Below the pieces are notes generated by a model. The model saw only the letters and a list, made by a program, of their open reading frames with translations. It was not told where the DNA came from and made no database searches. From positions 124,001 through 188,000 of the forward strand of contig NZ_PIPR01000002.1 of NCBI RefSeq assembly GCF_003987355.1: DNA of 64,000 nt, in the 5' to 3' direction. Position numbers and translations under genes: made by a program. Positions 13,406-22,161 of this stretch are shown here, piece after piece. Origin of the DNA: Pseudidiomarina aestuarii (GTDB lineage: Bacteria > Pseudomonadota > Gammaproteobacteria > Enterobacterales > Alteromonadaceae). Position 1 is the stretch's first letter. Every line of letters begins with the position of its first letter.

Positions 13406-14671
13406 ATGAATCTAACTGAATTAAAAAATAAACCAGTCAATGAGCTTGTAAAGCTAGCTGACGAAATGGGCCTCGAATCGATGGCTCGTATGCGCAAACA
13501 AGATATTATTTTTGCGATCCTAAAAGCACATGCAAAAAGCGGTGAAGACATTTACGGCGACGGCGTGCTTGAAATCTTGCAAGATGGCTTTGGCTTCTTG
13601 CGCTCAGCAGATTCATCGTACTTGGCTGGTCCAGACGATATCTACGTATCGCCGAGTCAGATTCGTCGCTTCAATTTGCGTACGGGTGACACGGTGTCGG
13701 GTAAGATCCGACCACCGAAAGAGGGTGAACGTTATTTTGCCCTGCTGAAAATTCGCGAAGTAAACTTCGACAAGCCTGAAAACTCCCGTAATAAAATCCT
13801 CTTTGAAAACCTGACTCCTTTGCACGCCGATGAGCGTTTGCGGATGGAGCGCGGTAATGGTTCAACTGAGGACATTACGGCACGAGTCCTGGACTTAGCA
13901 TCACCTATTGGGAAAGGCCAACGCGGCTTGATTGTTGCACCACCCAAAGCGGGTAAAACCTTGTTGCTGCAGAATATTGCACAATCGATTGCTGCCAATC
14001 ACCCAGATTGCGTACTGATGGTCCTGCTGATTGATGAGCGTCCAGAAGAAGTGACAGAAATGCACCGTTTGGTGAAAGGCGAAGTTATTGCCTCGACCTT
14101 TGATGAGCCAGCTAGCCGTCACGTGCAAGTGGCTGAAATGGTCATCGATAAAGCAAAACGCTTGGTTGAACATAAGAAAGACGTAGTCATCTTACTGGAT
14201 TCCATCACGCGTCTAGCACGTGCGTACAACACCGTGATTCCAAGCTCAGGCAAGGTTTTGACCGGTGGTGTCGATGCCAACGCGCTGCATAAACCGAAGC
14301 GATTCTTTGGTGCAGCACGAAATGTCGAAGAAGGTGGTAGTTTGACAATCATTGCTACTGCATTGATCGACACAGGTTCGAAAATGGATGAAGTGATTTA
14401 CGAAGAGTTCAAGGGAACGGGCAACATGGAGTTGCACTTGAATCGTAAGATTGCTGAGAAGCGCGTTTTCCCAGCTATCGACTTTAATCGCTCGGGTACG
14501 CGTCGGGAAGAATTACTGACCACCCAGGAAGAACTCCAGAAAATGTGGATTCTACGGAAGATTGTGCATCCAATGGGTGAAACCGAAGCGATGGAATTCT
14601 TAATCGATAAGCTGCAAATGACGAAAACGAATGATGAATTCTTTGAAGCGATGAAGCGCCAGAAGAGTTAA
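13406..14671 (+). CDS. rho: Transcription termination factor Rho
   Basis: Rho is the hexameric RNA-dependent ATPase that terminates untranslated transcripts. The 421-residue product is nearly colinear with E. coli Rho (419). It has the N-terminal Rho helix domain, the cold-shock RNA-binding domain ([13 protein letters not shown] near 58-70), Walker A PPKAGKT near 179-185, Walker [13 protein letters not shown], and the Q and R loops around ASGKVLTGG-like SSGKVLTGG. The start [11 protein letters not shown] matches the family. It is followed by its own hairpin. Confidence 0.98.
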   Translation: MNLTELKNKPVNELVKLADEMGLESMARMRKQDIIFAILKAHAKSGEDIYGDGVLEILQDGFGFLRSADSSYLAGPDDIYVSPSQIRRFNLRTGDTVSGKIRPPKEGERYFALLKIREVNFDKPENSRNKILFENLTPLHADERLRMERGNGSTEDITARVLDLASPIGKGQRGLIVAPPKAGKTLLLQNIAQSIAANHPDCVLMVLLIDERPEEVTEMHRLVKGEVIASTFDEPASRHVQVAEMVIDKAKRLVEHKKDVVILLDSITRLARAYNTVIPSSGKVLTGGVDANALHKPKRFFGAARNVEEGGSLTIIATALIDTGSKMDEVIYEEFKGTGNMELHLNRKIAEKRVFPAIDFNRSGTRREELLTTQEELQKMWILRKIVHPMGETEAMEFLIDKLQMTKTNDEFFEAMKRQKS

Positions 14672-14690
14672 TCGACCGTTCGCATTATCA

Positions 14691-14719
14691 AGGAGCATTG
14701 ACAGTGTCGATGCTCCTTT
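14691..14719 (+). terminator. Intrinsic terminator after rho
   Basis: AGGAGCATTGACA (14691-14703) pairs with TGTCGATGCTCCT (14705-14717) with one T-G wobble; the innermost pairs probably open to form the loop. The stem runs into TTTT. It lies 20 bases after the rho stop. Confidence 0.82.
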
Positions 14720-14834
14720 TCCTCTACAATCTACCTTTCCTTGTGCGATATCCGCTAATTTTCCTTGCGTCTTACGTCAACTATCATTAATACTTGTTAT
14801 TAATTTATTGGTTTGTAGCACAGGGAAATAAAAT

Positions 14835-16424
14835 ATGACTGCTGGTCTACGTTACTTAGCGATTCTTAGCTTGGCGTTTACGCTGGCTGCATGTGGCAGT
14901 GGCGAGCGCAATACCGGCAGCGGTGGTTCCGGAGGCTCCGGCGGTGGTGGCGGCTCTGGTTCAACTCCTCCTACTGCAAGTGCAAGTAATGTAACTGTCA
15001 GTGAAGGAAGCCCGAACGAAGTTATTGAGGCAAACATTACTGTGAGCTTGTCGGCAGCAGCAAGCGCTGCGGTGTCGTTCGATTATGCGACTGCCGATGC
15101 GAGTGGTCTTGCGGGCATTGATTATGAAGATACCAGCGGCACAGTAACTTTTACCGCGGGTCAGTCCAGTCAAACCATTACCATCCCAATTATTTCCAAT
15201 GCTGTCTTCAACGACGATCGCGACTTCTTTGTCGACTTTAGCAATGCCCAAGGGCTGACCTTAGGTACGACACGAGTGCAAGTAACCATAGTGAATGATG
15301 ATCCGCGTCCGGTGCTCGCCTTCGAACAATCCATTTTCGAGACGACTGAACAAGCAGGCACTTTGGGTTTAACAGTAACCTTGTCGAATGGCACTGAAAG
15401 TGACGTCACTTTCGATTTAGACGTGAGCGGTACCGCTACGGCTGGAGTCGATTACTCTCTAGAGGAAACCTCATTTACTATTCCTGCTGGATCGTTAGAG
15501 CAACAAATTGCACTGACGTTAATTGCCGATGATGTGAAGGAAGGTGGCGAAAGTGTCATTCTGTCCTTTGCTAATGTGCGCGAAGCCGATTCAAATCCAG
15601 ACCTCAGTACTCAAACCATTGTGATTCGCGGCGATGCGATTTTAGCGGACACCGGCGCGGTCGAGTATTACAACAACGGCGACTTTGCTGCGGCGACACC
15701 TGACGCTGAGCATCCGAACCAAGATGCGGATTATGGTCGAGACACCACTGCTGCCGTCGACAACAATGCAGATGGCTCGGGCAACCTGAATTTGACCAAG
15801 CTAGATAGCTCGGGTAATGCGTTGCCACAAAACGCATCGAGCTTCTCCTGTGTTCGAGACAACTTGTCAGGCACTGTTTATGCGGTGTGGGCTGAGGGTG
15901 ATGCACTTGATAATTTTTATTTTAACCCGACCTATCAATACAAATGGTTCGATAGTGACGTGGAGAACAATGCGGGTAACCCAGGTACTTTAACTCCAAT
16001 AAGTGCTTTCCCTGGAATACCTGATGATAATGAGCCGGTTTACTTTGAGCGCGATGAGTGCAGATTCCCAGCCGTCAATGTAATTCGGCAAGATTTAGGC
16101 TGCTCGAGCGAAAATTATATCAATTATTTAAATGTCGATGGTTACTGTGGTTTTGATGATTGGCGTTTACCAACCATCAGTGAACTGCAAAGTATTGCGC
16201 TTTATCAGCAAAACCAAACGCAAGATAATTTGTTTTTCCCTGATGTTGCCATGATGACGCCAAATAGCGATGGCACAGTACGTTTAATGAGCGCGACGCC
16301 AGCAGCTGACCCGAATAGTTCGGCGTGGTGCTTGGAAGTTCAAACTGCTCGCCGAATGTTGTGTAATAAAAATGATTACAACAGCATCCGTGCTGCCCGT
16401 AACCCTGTCGCGTATCAGGAATAA
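14835..16424 (+). CDS. Calx-beta domain lipoprotein with C-terminal DUF1566 (Lcl-like) domain
   Basis: The 529-residue product is a predicted lipoprotein: lipobox LAAC with Cys20 and Gly at +2, then a Gly/Ser linker (about 23-43). Two Calx-beta repeats follow (about 48-155 and 165-265), recognisable by DYEDTSGTVTFTAGQSSQTI and DYSLEETSFTIPAGSLEQQI, a fold that binds calcium in many surface proteins. The C-terminal part (about 290-529) has the DUF1566/Lcl_C signature DDWRLPTISELQSI plus several cysteines. A surface or adhesion role is likely but inferred. The next gene, 10 bases on, encodes a stand-alone protein with the same DUF1566 signature. Confidence 0.88.
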   Translation: MTAGLRYLAILSLAFTLAACGSGERNTGSGGSGGSGGGGGSGSTPPTASASNVTVSEGSPNEVIEANITVSLSAAASAAVSFDYATADASGLAGIDYEDTSGTVTFTAGQSSQTITIPIISNAVFNDDRDFFVDFSNAQGLTLGTTRVQVTIVNDDPRPVLAFEQSIFETTEQAGTLGLTVTLSNGTESDVTFDLDVSGTATAGVDYSLEETSFTIPAGSLEQQIALTLIADDVKEGGESVILSFANVREADSNPDLSTQTIVIRGDAILADTGAVEYYNNGDFAAATPDAEHPNQDADYGRDTTAAVDNNADGSGNLNLTKLDSSGNALPQNASSFSCVRDNLSGTVYAVWAEGDALDNFYFNPTYQYKWFDSDVENNAGNPGTLTPISAFPGIPDDNEPVYFERDECRFPAVNVIRQDLGCSSENYINYLNVDGYCGFDDWRLPTISELQSIALYQQNQTQDNLFFPDVAMMTPNSDGTVRLMSATPAADPNSSAWCLEVQTARRMLCNKNDYNSIRAARNPVAYQE

Positions 16425-16434
16425 GGAGATTAGT

Positions 16435-16968
16435 ATGCAACGCATTCTTAAGACCAGCGCTGTAGCTCTCGCGTTACTCTCTGCTACGTCAGCATCGGCA
16501 GCATGTTTTTACGATACGATTCGTGCCAGTACCCAAGTAGAACAGTTTTACGACAATCGCGACGGTACCTTATTAGATATGAAAACCGGCCTAACGTGGG
16601 CAGTCTGTATTTACGGGCAGAGCTTTGACACCAGCACTAATGCCTGTGTTGGCGCAGCGACGCAGGTTCCTAGTTGGAGCGCTGCTTTGCAAGCTCAGGA
16701 CGACTTTGACTTAGCCGGACACACCGATTGGCGCTTACCCAACGTTAAAGAGCTCGCGACGATTGTGGAATACGCCTGTGTCGATCCAGCGATTCGCCCC
16801 GAGTTATTTCCACAAACACCGAGCGCGCCGTTTTGGACGCATACTCCGGATTCAGCAGATGTCGACTCCGTTGTGCTTGGTCGCTATATCGACTTTTACG
16901 ATGGCACCGAATTCAACGACAAGCCGGAAATTCAACGTTACGTGAGACTCGTTCGCGAAGCTGACTAA
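16435..16968 (+). CDS. Secreted DUF1566 (Lcl-like) domain protein
   Basis: The 177-residue product starts at the ATG at 16435, preceded by AAGGAG. This gives a clean signal peptide (MQRILKTSAVALALLSATSASAA, cut near residue 22); an in-frame ATG at 16372 would lie inside the previous gene and lacks a ribosome-binding site. The mature protein carries GLTWAVC and DWRLPNVKELATIVEY, the same signature as the C-terminus of the upstream lipoprotein, and several cysteines. It is translated in the same operon. Function is unknown; it may be a partner or paralogue of the larger protein. Confidence 0.86.
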   Translation: MQRILKTSAVALALLSATSASAACFYDTIRASTQVEQFYDNRDGTLLDMKTGLTWAVCIYGQSFDTSTNACVGAATQVPSWSAALQAQDDFDLAGHTDWRLPNVKELATIVEYACVDPAIRPELFPQTPSAPFWTHTPDSADVDSVVLGRYIDFYDGTEFNDKPEIQRYVRLVREAD

Positions 16969-16970
16969 AC

Positions 16971-17010
16971 TTTCAGCAGCGCTGAAATTCACCGTAAAAG
17001 TAGGTATACT
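16971..17010 (+). promoter_or_regulatory. Putative ubiD promoter with overlapping dyad
   Basis: TTTCAGC at 16971-16977 and GCTGAAA at 16981-16987 form a perfect 7-base inverted repeat with a 3-base centre. A candidate -35 hexamer CTGAAA (16982-16987) lies in its right arm, and 17 bases later comes TATACT (17005-17010), a good -10. The ubiD GTG is 38 bases further. The hairpin lacks a T-run, so it is more likely an operator-like dyad than a terminator. Confidence 0.5.
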
Positions 17011-17048
17011 GCGCGCAGTTTTCAGCCGTTTAATACACGAGAGACTGC

Positions 17049-18536
17049 GTGAAATATCAAGACCTGCGCGACTTTATTGCGTTACTCGAAAAGCGGGGTG
17101 AGCTGAAGCGTATTCAGCACGAAATCGATCCCTACCTAGAAATGACAGAAATTGCTGACCGCACGCTAAAAGCCGGTGGTCCAGCGCTCCTATTCGAGAA
17201 TGTGAAAGGCCATAACATCCCAGTTCTCGCTAACCTGTTTGGAACGCCTGAGCGTGTTGCATTAGGCATGGGGCAGGAGTCAGTTGCCGCGTTGCGTGAG
17301 GTTGGACAACTCTTAGCCTTTCTTAAAGAGCCGCAACCGCCGAAAGGATTTCGCGATGCATTGAACCTGCTGCCGGTCTACAAAAAGGTGCTGAGCATGG
17401 CACCGAAACAACTCAAAAAAGCGCCGTGTCAGGAAGTGGTATACAGCGGTGATGATGTCGATTTAACGAAACTGCCCATCCAACATTGTTGGCCAGATGA
17501 TGTTGCGCCCCTAATTACATGGGGACTCACAGTGTCGCGCGGGCCGCACAAAGAACGTCAAAACTTAGGTATTTATCGCCAGCAGGTTATCGGTAAAAAC
17601 AAACTCATTATGCGCTGGTTATCCCATCGCGGTGGTGCGCTCGATTTCCAGGAGTTCAAGCGGCAGAACCCGGGCAAAAACTTCCCGGTGGCTGTAGCAT
17701 TAGGTGCCGATCCAGCCACCATTTTAGGCGCGGTGACGCCGGTACCAGATAGCTTGTCTGAGTACGCGTTTGCGGGGCTATTGCGCGACGGTAAAACGGA
17801 AGTGGTGAAGTGCTTAAGCTCTGATTTACAAGTGCCAGCGCATGCCGAAATAATTCTCGAAGGCTACATTGCACCCGATGAGACTGCGCCCGAAGGTCCA
17901 TACGGTGATCACACCGGATACTACAATGAAGTGGATACGTTCCCAGTTTTCACGGTGACCCACATCACTCAGCGGAAAAAGCCGATCTATCACAGCACTT
18001 ACACCGGTCGGCCACCTGATGAGCCGGCGATTCTGGGTGTAGCACTCAATGAAGTTTTTGTGCCGATCTTACAGAAGCAATTCCCAGAAATCGTCGATTT
18101 TTATCTGCCACCAGAAGGCTGTTCGTATCGTGTTGCCGTAGTCACCATGAAGAAGCAATATGCCGGGCATGCGAAGCGCGTCATGATGGGCGTCTGGAGT
18201 TTCCTGCGTCAATTTATGTACACCAAATTCGTGATTGTGTGTGATGACGACGTCAACGCACGTGACTGGAAAGATGTGATTTGGGCGATGACTACGCGCA
18301 TGGATCCAGCGCGTGATACGGTATTGATTGAGAACACGCCGATTGATTATCTCGATTTCGCGTCGCCAGTGTCCGGATTAGGTTCGAAGATGGGTATGGA
18401 TGCCACAAACAAATGGCCCGGTGAAACCGACCGCGAGTGGGGTGTACCTATAGTTATGGACCCAGCAGTTAAGACCCGAGTCGATGAACTTTGGGACGAG
18501 CTAGACATTTTGCCAGTGCAAGGAAAATCATCATGA
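17049..18536 (+). CDS. ubiD: 3-octaprenyl-4-hydroxybenzoate carboxy-lyase UbiD
   Basis: UbiD decarboxylates 3-polyprenyl-4-hydroxybenzoate in ubiquinone synthesis using prenylated FMN supplied by UbiX, which is not in this window. The 495-residue product (E. coli 497) begins [22 protein letters not shown] from a GTG and contains the conserved active-site region [15 protein letters not shown] near residues 277-291. The stop overlaps the fre start (ATGATG), so the two genes are coupled. Confidence 0.97.
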   Translation: MKYQDLRDFIALLEKRGELKRIQHEIDPYLEMTEIADRTLKAGGPALLFENVKGHNIPVLANLFGTPERVALGMGQESVAALREVGQLLAFLKEPQPPKGFRDALNLLPVYKKVLSMAPKQLKKAPCQEVVYSGDDVDLTKLPIQHCWPDDVAPLITWGLTVSRGPHKERQNLGIYRQQVIGKNKLIMRWLSHRGGALDFQEFKRQNPGKNFPVAVALGADPATILGAVTPVPDSLSEYAFAGLLRDGKTEVVKCLSSDLQVPAHAEIILEGYIAPDETAPEGPYGDHTGYYNEVDTFPVFTVTHITQRKKPIYHSTYTGRPPDEPAILGVALNEVFVPILQKQFPEIVDFYLPPEGCSYRVAVVTMKKQYAGHAKRVMMGVWSFLRQFMYTKFVIVCDDDVNARDWKDVIWAMTTRMDPARDTVLIENTPIDYLDFASPVSGLGSKMGMDATNKWPGETDREWGVPIVMDPAVKTRVDELWDELDILPVQGKSS

Positions 18537-19234
18537 TGCAAACACTGACTTGCCGTATCGTCAGTATCGATGCGCTCACACCCATGGTCTATCGGGTGCA
18601 TTTAGAGCCGCCAGAAGCGGTCAAATTTGAAGCCGGTCAGTATCTGCAGGTGGTGATGGGGGAACGCGACAAACGCCCGTTTTCCATTGCGTCTTGTCCA
18701 AGCAATCCCGAATTGTTCGAGTTACATATTGGCGCGCATCCGGATAACCGTTATGCAACCGAAGTGATGGAACGATTACAAAACCAAACAACGATTACGG
18801 TAGAGGCTCCATTAGGCAACGCATTCTATCAAGGCAATAGTGAGCGACCCTTGATCCTGGTGGCTGGCGGTACCGGTTTCTCCTACACCTGGTCCATATT
18901 GCAGTCTCATTTGCAGTCTGGGTCTAACCGCCCGATTACTTTGTATTGGGGGGGCCGCGAACGCGCTGATTTGTATTTCCATCAGCAGCTCCTTGAACTG
19001 GCCGAGCGGCATGAACATTTTTCTTATCGACCAGTCGTCGAAAACGTCAATGGCGAGTGGAAAGGCGCTGTTGGACTCGTTCACCATGCGGTGCTTGCCG
19101 AACAAAGTGATTTGAGTGAAGCCGATGTATACGTTGCCGGTCGGTTCGAAATGGTTCGTGTGATTCGCGATGACTTCCACGCCAATGGGCTGCCATTGAG
19201 TCAACTGTATGGCGATGCGCTAGCCTTTATTTAA
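18533..19234 (+). CDS. fre: NAD(P)H-flavin reductase Fre
   Basis: Fre reduces free flavins with NAD(P)H and can supply reduced FMN, for example for prenyl-FMN cofactor synthesis. The 233-residue product equals E. coli Fre in length. It has the flavin-binding motif KRPFSIAS, the nucleotide-binding [16 protein letters not shown], the TLYWGGRE segment, and the C-terminal FGDALAFI-like YGDALAFI. ATGs at 18533 and 18536 both overlap the ubiD TGA; either is plausible. ubiD-fre pairing is common in gammaproteobacteria. Confidence 0.95.
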   Translation: MMQTLTCRIVSIDALTPMVYRVHLEPPEAVKFEAGQYLQVVMGERDKRPFSIASCPSNPELFELHIGAHPDNRYATEVMERLQNQTTITVEAPLGNAFYQGNSERPLILVAGGTGFSYTWSILQSHLQSGSNRPITLYWGGRERADLYFHQQLLELAERHEHFSYRPVVENVNGEWKGAVGLVHHAVLAEQSDLSEADVYVAGRFEMVRVIRDDFHANGLPLSQLYGDALAFI

Positions 19235-19243
19235 TTCGTCTAT

Positions 19244-19271
19244 TTTATCAGCAGCGGGGCTTTGTTATACT
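19244..19271 (+). promoter_or_regulatory. Putative promoter of the thiamine operon
   Basis: TATACT at 19266-19271 is a good -10, 16 bases after a weak -35 TTTATC (19244-19249). CAGCAG (19249-19254) and CTGCTG (19270-19275) form an inverted repeat across the spacer. Transcription from here would begin just ahead of the TPP aptamer at 19281. Confidence 0.45.
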
Positions 19272-19280
19272 GCTGCGGCA

Positions 19281-19376
19281 TTACCAAGGGGTGCCCAAGC
19301 GCTACGCGCACGGGCTGAGATGCAAAATGCGAACCCTTTGCACCTGATCCGGTTAATACTGGCGTAGGGATGGTAG
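19281..19376 (+). promoter_or_regulatory. TPP (thiamine pyrophosphate) riboswitch, THI element
   Basis: The segment carries the conserved THI-box blocks in order: AAGGGGTGCCC, GGGCTGAGATGC, GAACCC, then CACCTGATCCGGTTAATACT and GGCGTAGGGA. TTACC (19281-19285) and GGTAG (19372-19376) can form helix P1. The aptamer lies 68 bases before the first gene of a thiamine-uptake operon. TPP binding should turn the operon off; the downstream switch is listed as a separate element. Confidence 0.97.
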
Positions 19377-19404
19377 CTATCAAACACCATTGCAATACCT
19401 GCCC

Positions 19405-19444
19405 AACCGGATTGTTTCTCTTTGCAGTAACAAGGAAATAATCC
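19405..19444 (+). promoter_or_regulatory. Riboswitch expression platform: Shine-Dalgarno sequester hairpin
   Basis: GGATTGTTTCT (19409-19419) can pair along its full 11 bases, with two G-U wobbles, with GGAAATAATCC (19434-19444), which contains the Shine-Dalgarno and ends directly at the ATG at 19445. AACCGGAT (19405-19412) is also the exact complement of ATCCGGTT (19347-19354) in the aptamer core. The two pairings share 19409-19412 and are mutually exclusive, giving a translational off/on switch. No T-run follows, so a terminator mechanism is not indicated. Confidence 0.72.
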
Positions 19445-21565
19445 ATGTCTCAATTGAAATTTTCGACCTTAGCGTTAGCGCTCACCAGTACCTTTTCGGC
19501 AACTGCGGTTCAAGCACAAACGGAACCAACTGACATTCTCGAACGCATCACGATTACCGGTGAGTATCGCGCCACCACTATCGATGAAACGCCGACAAGC
19601 GTCACTGCTTTAGTCAATGCCGAGTTTGCTGAACGCGGCGCGTCTCACCTCGAAGACGTGTTGAATAAACTACCAAATGTGAATTTTTCTGGCGGTAGCT
19701 CGCGCGCTCGCTTTATCCAAATTCGCGGTATTGGTGAGCGCAGTCAGTTTGTTGATCCGATCAATCCGTCTGTAGGCTTGCTCATTGACGGTATTAACTA
19801 TAGCGGACTGGGGCAAGCGGCACAGCTGTTTGATATCAGTCAGGTCGAAGTATACCGGGGTCCACAGAGCGGTCGTTTTGGTGCGGATGGCCTAGCCGGC
19901 ATGATTGTTCTCGAGAGTACTCGGGCACAAGCCGAGTTTAGTGGTCTTTGGCACTTAGGTGTTGGCAATTATGGCGAGCGCCAAGGCGGTTTGGCCCTTG
20001 GTGGTGAGTTGGGAGCGCTTGGCACTGCACGGTTGAGTGTCTATCAACAACGCTCGGATGGCTTTACCGAGAACCTCTACCTACAACGTGACGACACGCA
20101 GAGTCGCTCAGAGCGGATGGCACGCCTGAACGTGTTTAGTGACCTCGCACAAAACTGGTCGTTGCAAACGACTGTTCACGCGCTGTCTCAAGACAATGGT
20201 TATGACGCTTTTTCGCTCGACAATACGCGTCAAACTTTGTCGGATGAGCCCGGCGAAGATGACTTAAGCAGTTTTGCTGCGCGAATGGCGCTTACATTCA
20301 ATGGTTTTGAATCGAGTGAATGGTTAGTGTCTTATTCCTACTTGGATGCAGATAGCACCTACTCGTACGACGAAGATTGGAGTTTTGTCGGCATTGCGCC
20401 GGGCTGGGAATACTCATCTTTTGATAGTTATCAGCGTGATCGGCACGATCATACATTAGAGCTGCGAGGGCTCAGTACCCAACCTGTGCAATGGCTTGGC
20501 GCGGAACACGACTGGGTTGTCGGTCTGTATCGTTATCAACGTGACGAGCGCTTGCAGCGTGATTTTTTCAACTTTGATTTAGGGAGCCAAGATCGCTTTT
20601 TAAGTGACTACGATAATCGGCATTTAGCAGTATACGGTGAGCTTTCGAGTTATTTGAATAGTGACTGGACCTTGACCACAGGGTTACGCGGCGAACGCTA
20701 TGATAATCCTTACACAGACAACAATGGTGTGACCGAAGAACCCAATGACACCATGTGGGGCGGACGTCTGAGTCTTAGCTATCAAGGAGTTCCGGGGCAT
20801 CTCTACTACGCAACCCTAGCTCGTGGTTACAAGCCGGGCGGTGTCAATGGCGAAGCTTTAGGGAAAGCACAAGATCCCAGCCTCACCGAACTGCGGGAGT
20901 TTTTGCAGGCACGCTCAACCTTTGCGCCAGAGTTACTCACGAGTATCGAGCTAGGGCATAAATGGGCGTCAGCCGATGGTGCGATGGCACTGCGCTCTGC
21001 GCTGTTCGTTCAAGCACGAGATGACGTACAACTGAAAGGCTGGATCAATCGCGACCAATCGTTTGTAGGTTATCTACAAAATGCTGCCAGCGGTAGTGTG
21101 TCGGGTGTCGAAGTTGAGTGGGATTATCAATGGACCGAAGCTGCCAAGTGGTTTGCAACCTTGGCGTGGTTGGATACCGAAATCGAGGGCTTTGTCACTG
21201 AAGACGGCATTGACATGACTGGTCGGGATCAAGCTCATGCGCCGAACTACCAAGCCAATATCGGGCTTAGATACAACATTTCGGATGCAGTGACGGCAGT
21301 CGTTCAAGTCGATGCGAAAGACGGTTTCTACTACTCGGATTCACACTTTAGTCGCGCTGAGGCGGTTGAGCTGCTGCATGCTCGAATCGACTGGCGAGTG
21401 GGTGGTTGGAATTTGAGTGCGTGGGCGCGTAACCTGACTGATGAGACCTATGGCATACGAGGCTTTTTCTTTGGGAATGATCCGAGAATTGAGTACGCCG
21501 CCCGCACTTATGAGCAGTTTGGCGAGCCGCGGCGCTTTGGATTCACTGCAAGATACGCATTCTAA
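19445..21565 (+). CDS. TonB-dependent outer membrane receptor, probable thiamine transporter
   Basis: The 706-residue protein has a signal peptide ending AVQAQ (near residue 25), a TonB-box-like stretch LERITITG, a plug domain (about 40-160, with IQIRGIGERSQF and VEVYRGPQS) and a 22-strand-type barrel ending in Phe (FTARYAF). Such receptors import scarce ligands using energy from TonB-ExbBD, which are not in this window. Assignment to thiamine or a phosphorylated form rests on the TPP riboswitch directly upstream and the PnuT gene that follows. Its stop overlaps the pnuT ATG (TAATG). Confidence 0.9.
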   Translation: MSQLKFSTLALALTSTFSATAVQAQTEPTDILERITITGEYRATTIDETPTSVTALVNAEFAERGASHLEDVLNKLPNVNFSGGSSRARFIQIRGIGERSQFVDPINPSVGLLIDGINYSGLGQAAQLFDISQVEVYRGPQSGRFGADGLAGMIVLESTRAQAEFSGLWHLGVGNYGERQGGLALGGELGALGTARLSVYQQRSDGFTENLYLQRDDTQSRSERMARLNVFSDLAQNWSLQTTVHALSQDNGYDAFSLDNTRQTLSDEPGEDDLSSFAARMALTFNGFESSEWLVSYSYLDADSTYSYDEDWSFVGIAPGWEYSSFDSYQRDRHDHTLELRGLSTQPVQWLGAEHDWVVGLYRYQRDERLQRDFFNFDLGSQDRFLSDYDNRHLAVYGELSSYLNSDWTLTTGLRGERYDNPYTDNNGVTEEPNDTMWGGRLSLSYQGVPGHLYYATLARGYKPGGVNGEALGKAQDPSLTELREFLQARSTFAPELLTSIELGHKWASADGAMALRSALFVQARDDVQLKGWINRDQSFVGYLQNAASGSVSGVEVEWDYQWTEAAKWFATLAWLDTEIEGFVTEDGIDMTGRDQAHAPNYQANIGLRYNISDAVTAVVQVDAKDGFYYSDSHFSRAEAVELLHARIDWRVGGWNLSAWARNLTDETYGIRGFFFGNDPRIEYAARTYEQFGEPRRFGFTARYAF

Positions 21566-22149
21566 TGCAGTGGGTCCTTGAACAACTTGCGCTAAGTTCA
21601 CCGTGGGAGCTTCTTGCGGTGATCTTAGCGGTGACCTATTTGGTTTTAGCTGCGCATCAGTCGCTCTGGTGTTGGCCTGCCGCAGCTATCAGTTGCACCA
21701 TTTATATGGTTCTCATGTATCAGGCTCAACTCTATATGTATGCGGCACTCAACATTGTCTACCTGGGTATGGCCGGTTATGGGTATTGGCAGTGGCGACA
21801 GTTGCCCGCTAATGCCGTGGTAACAGCGATTGAACTGGGTTGGCGCGGACATATCAAGCTTATTCTACTATGGTCGGTAGTCGCCGCGCTGGTCGCGATG
21901 CTATTGCTTAGGTACACTGATGCAGAGGCAGTCTGGCTGGATACTTATCTCGCGGTTTTTAGCGTTGTTGCAACCTGGTTGCTGGCGCGTAAGAAATTCG
22001 CAACGTGGTATTACTGGCTGGTAATTGATTGTGCGTATGTTTATTTGTTCATTTTACAAGGATTTGTCGCAACGGCGCTTCTCCATGTCATTTATGTAGG
22101 ATTAGTTTTCTACGCCATGTGGCAATGGCAACGAGAAGCACATAAATAA
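21565..22149 (+). CDS. pnuT: PnuC/PnuT family nicotinamide riboside/thiamine-type permease, probable thiamine uptake
   Basis: The 194-residue protein has about seven membrane helices and the family pattern around WCWPAAAISCTIYMVLMYQ and YWQWRQ. PnuC relatives are facilitators whose substrate is trapped by phosphorylation; the PnuT branch carries thiamine and is characteristically controlled by TPP riboswitches. Position two in a THI-box operon supports thiamine. A kinase-like gene follows by 12 bases, which fits metabolic trapping. Confidence 0.88.
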   Translation: MQWVLEQLALSSPWELLAVILAVTYLVLAAHQSLWCWPAAAISCTIYMVLMYQAQLYMYAALNIVYLGMAGYGYWQWRQLPANAVVTAIELGWRGHIKLILLWSVVAALVAMLLLRYTDAEAVWLDTYLAVFSVVATWLLARKKFATWYYWLVIDCAYVYLFILQGFVATALLHVIYVGLVFYAMWQWQREAHK

Positions 22150-22161
22150 CAATGGCAGTTT

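Noticed and set aside
16971-16987. Intrinsic terminator after the small DUF1566 gene
   Set aside because: The stem is only 7 base pairs with a 3-base loop and no T-run; it fits a promoter-overlapping dyad better.
18812-19204. Long minus-strand ORF (130 codons) opposite fre
   Set aside because: It lies wholly within fre on the other strand, has no ribosome-binding site and no family features; it is a shadow.
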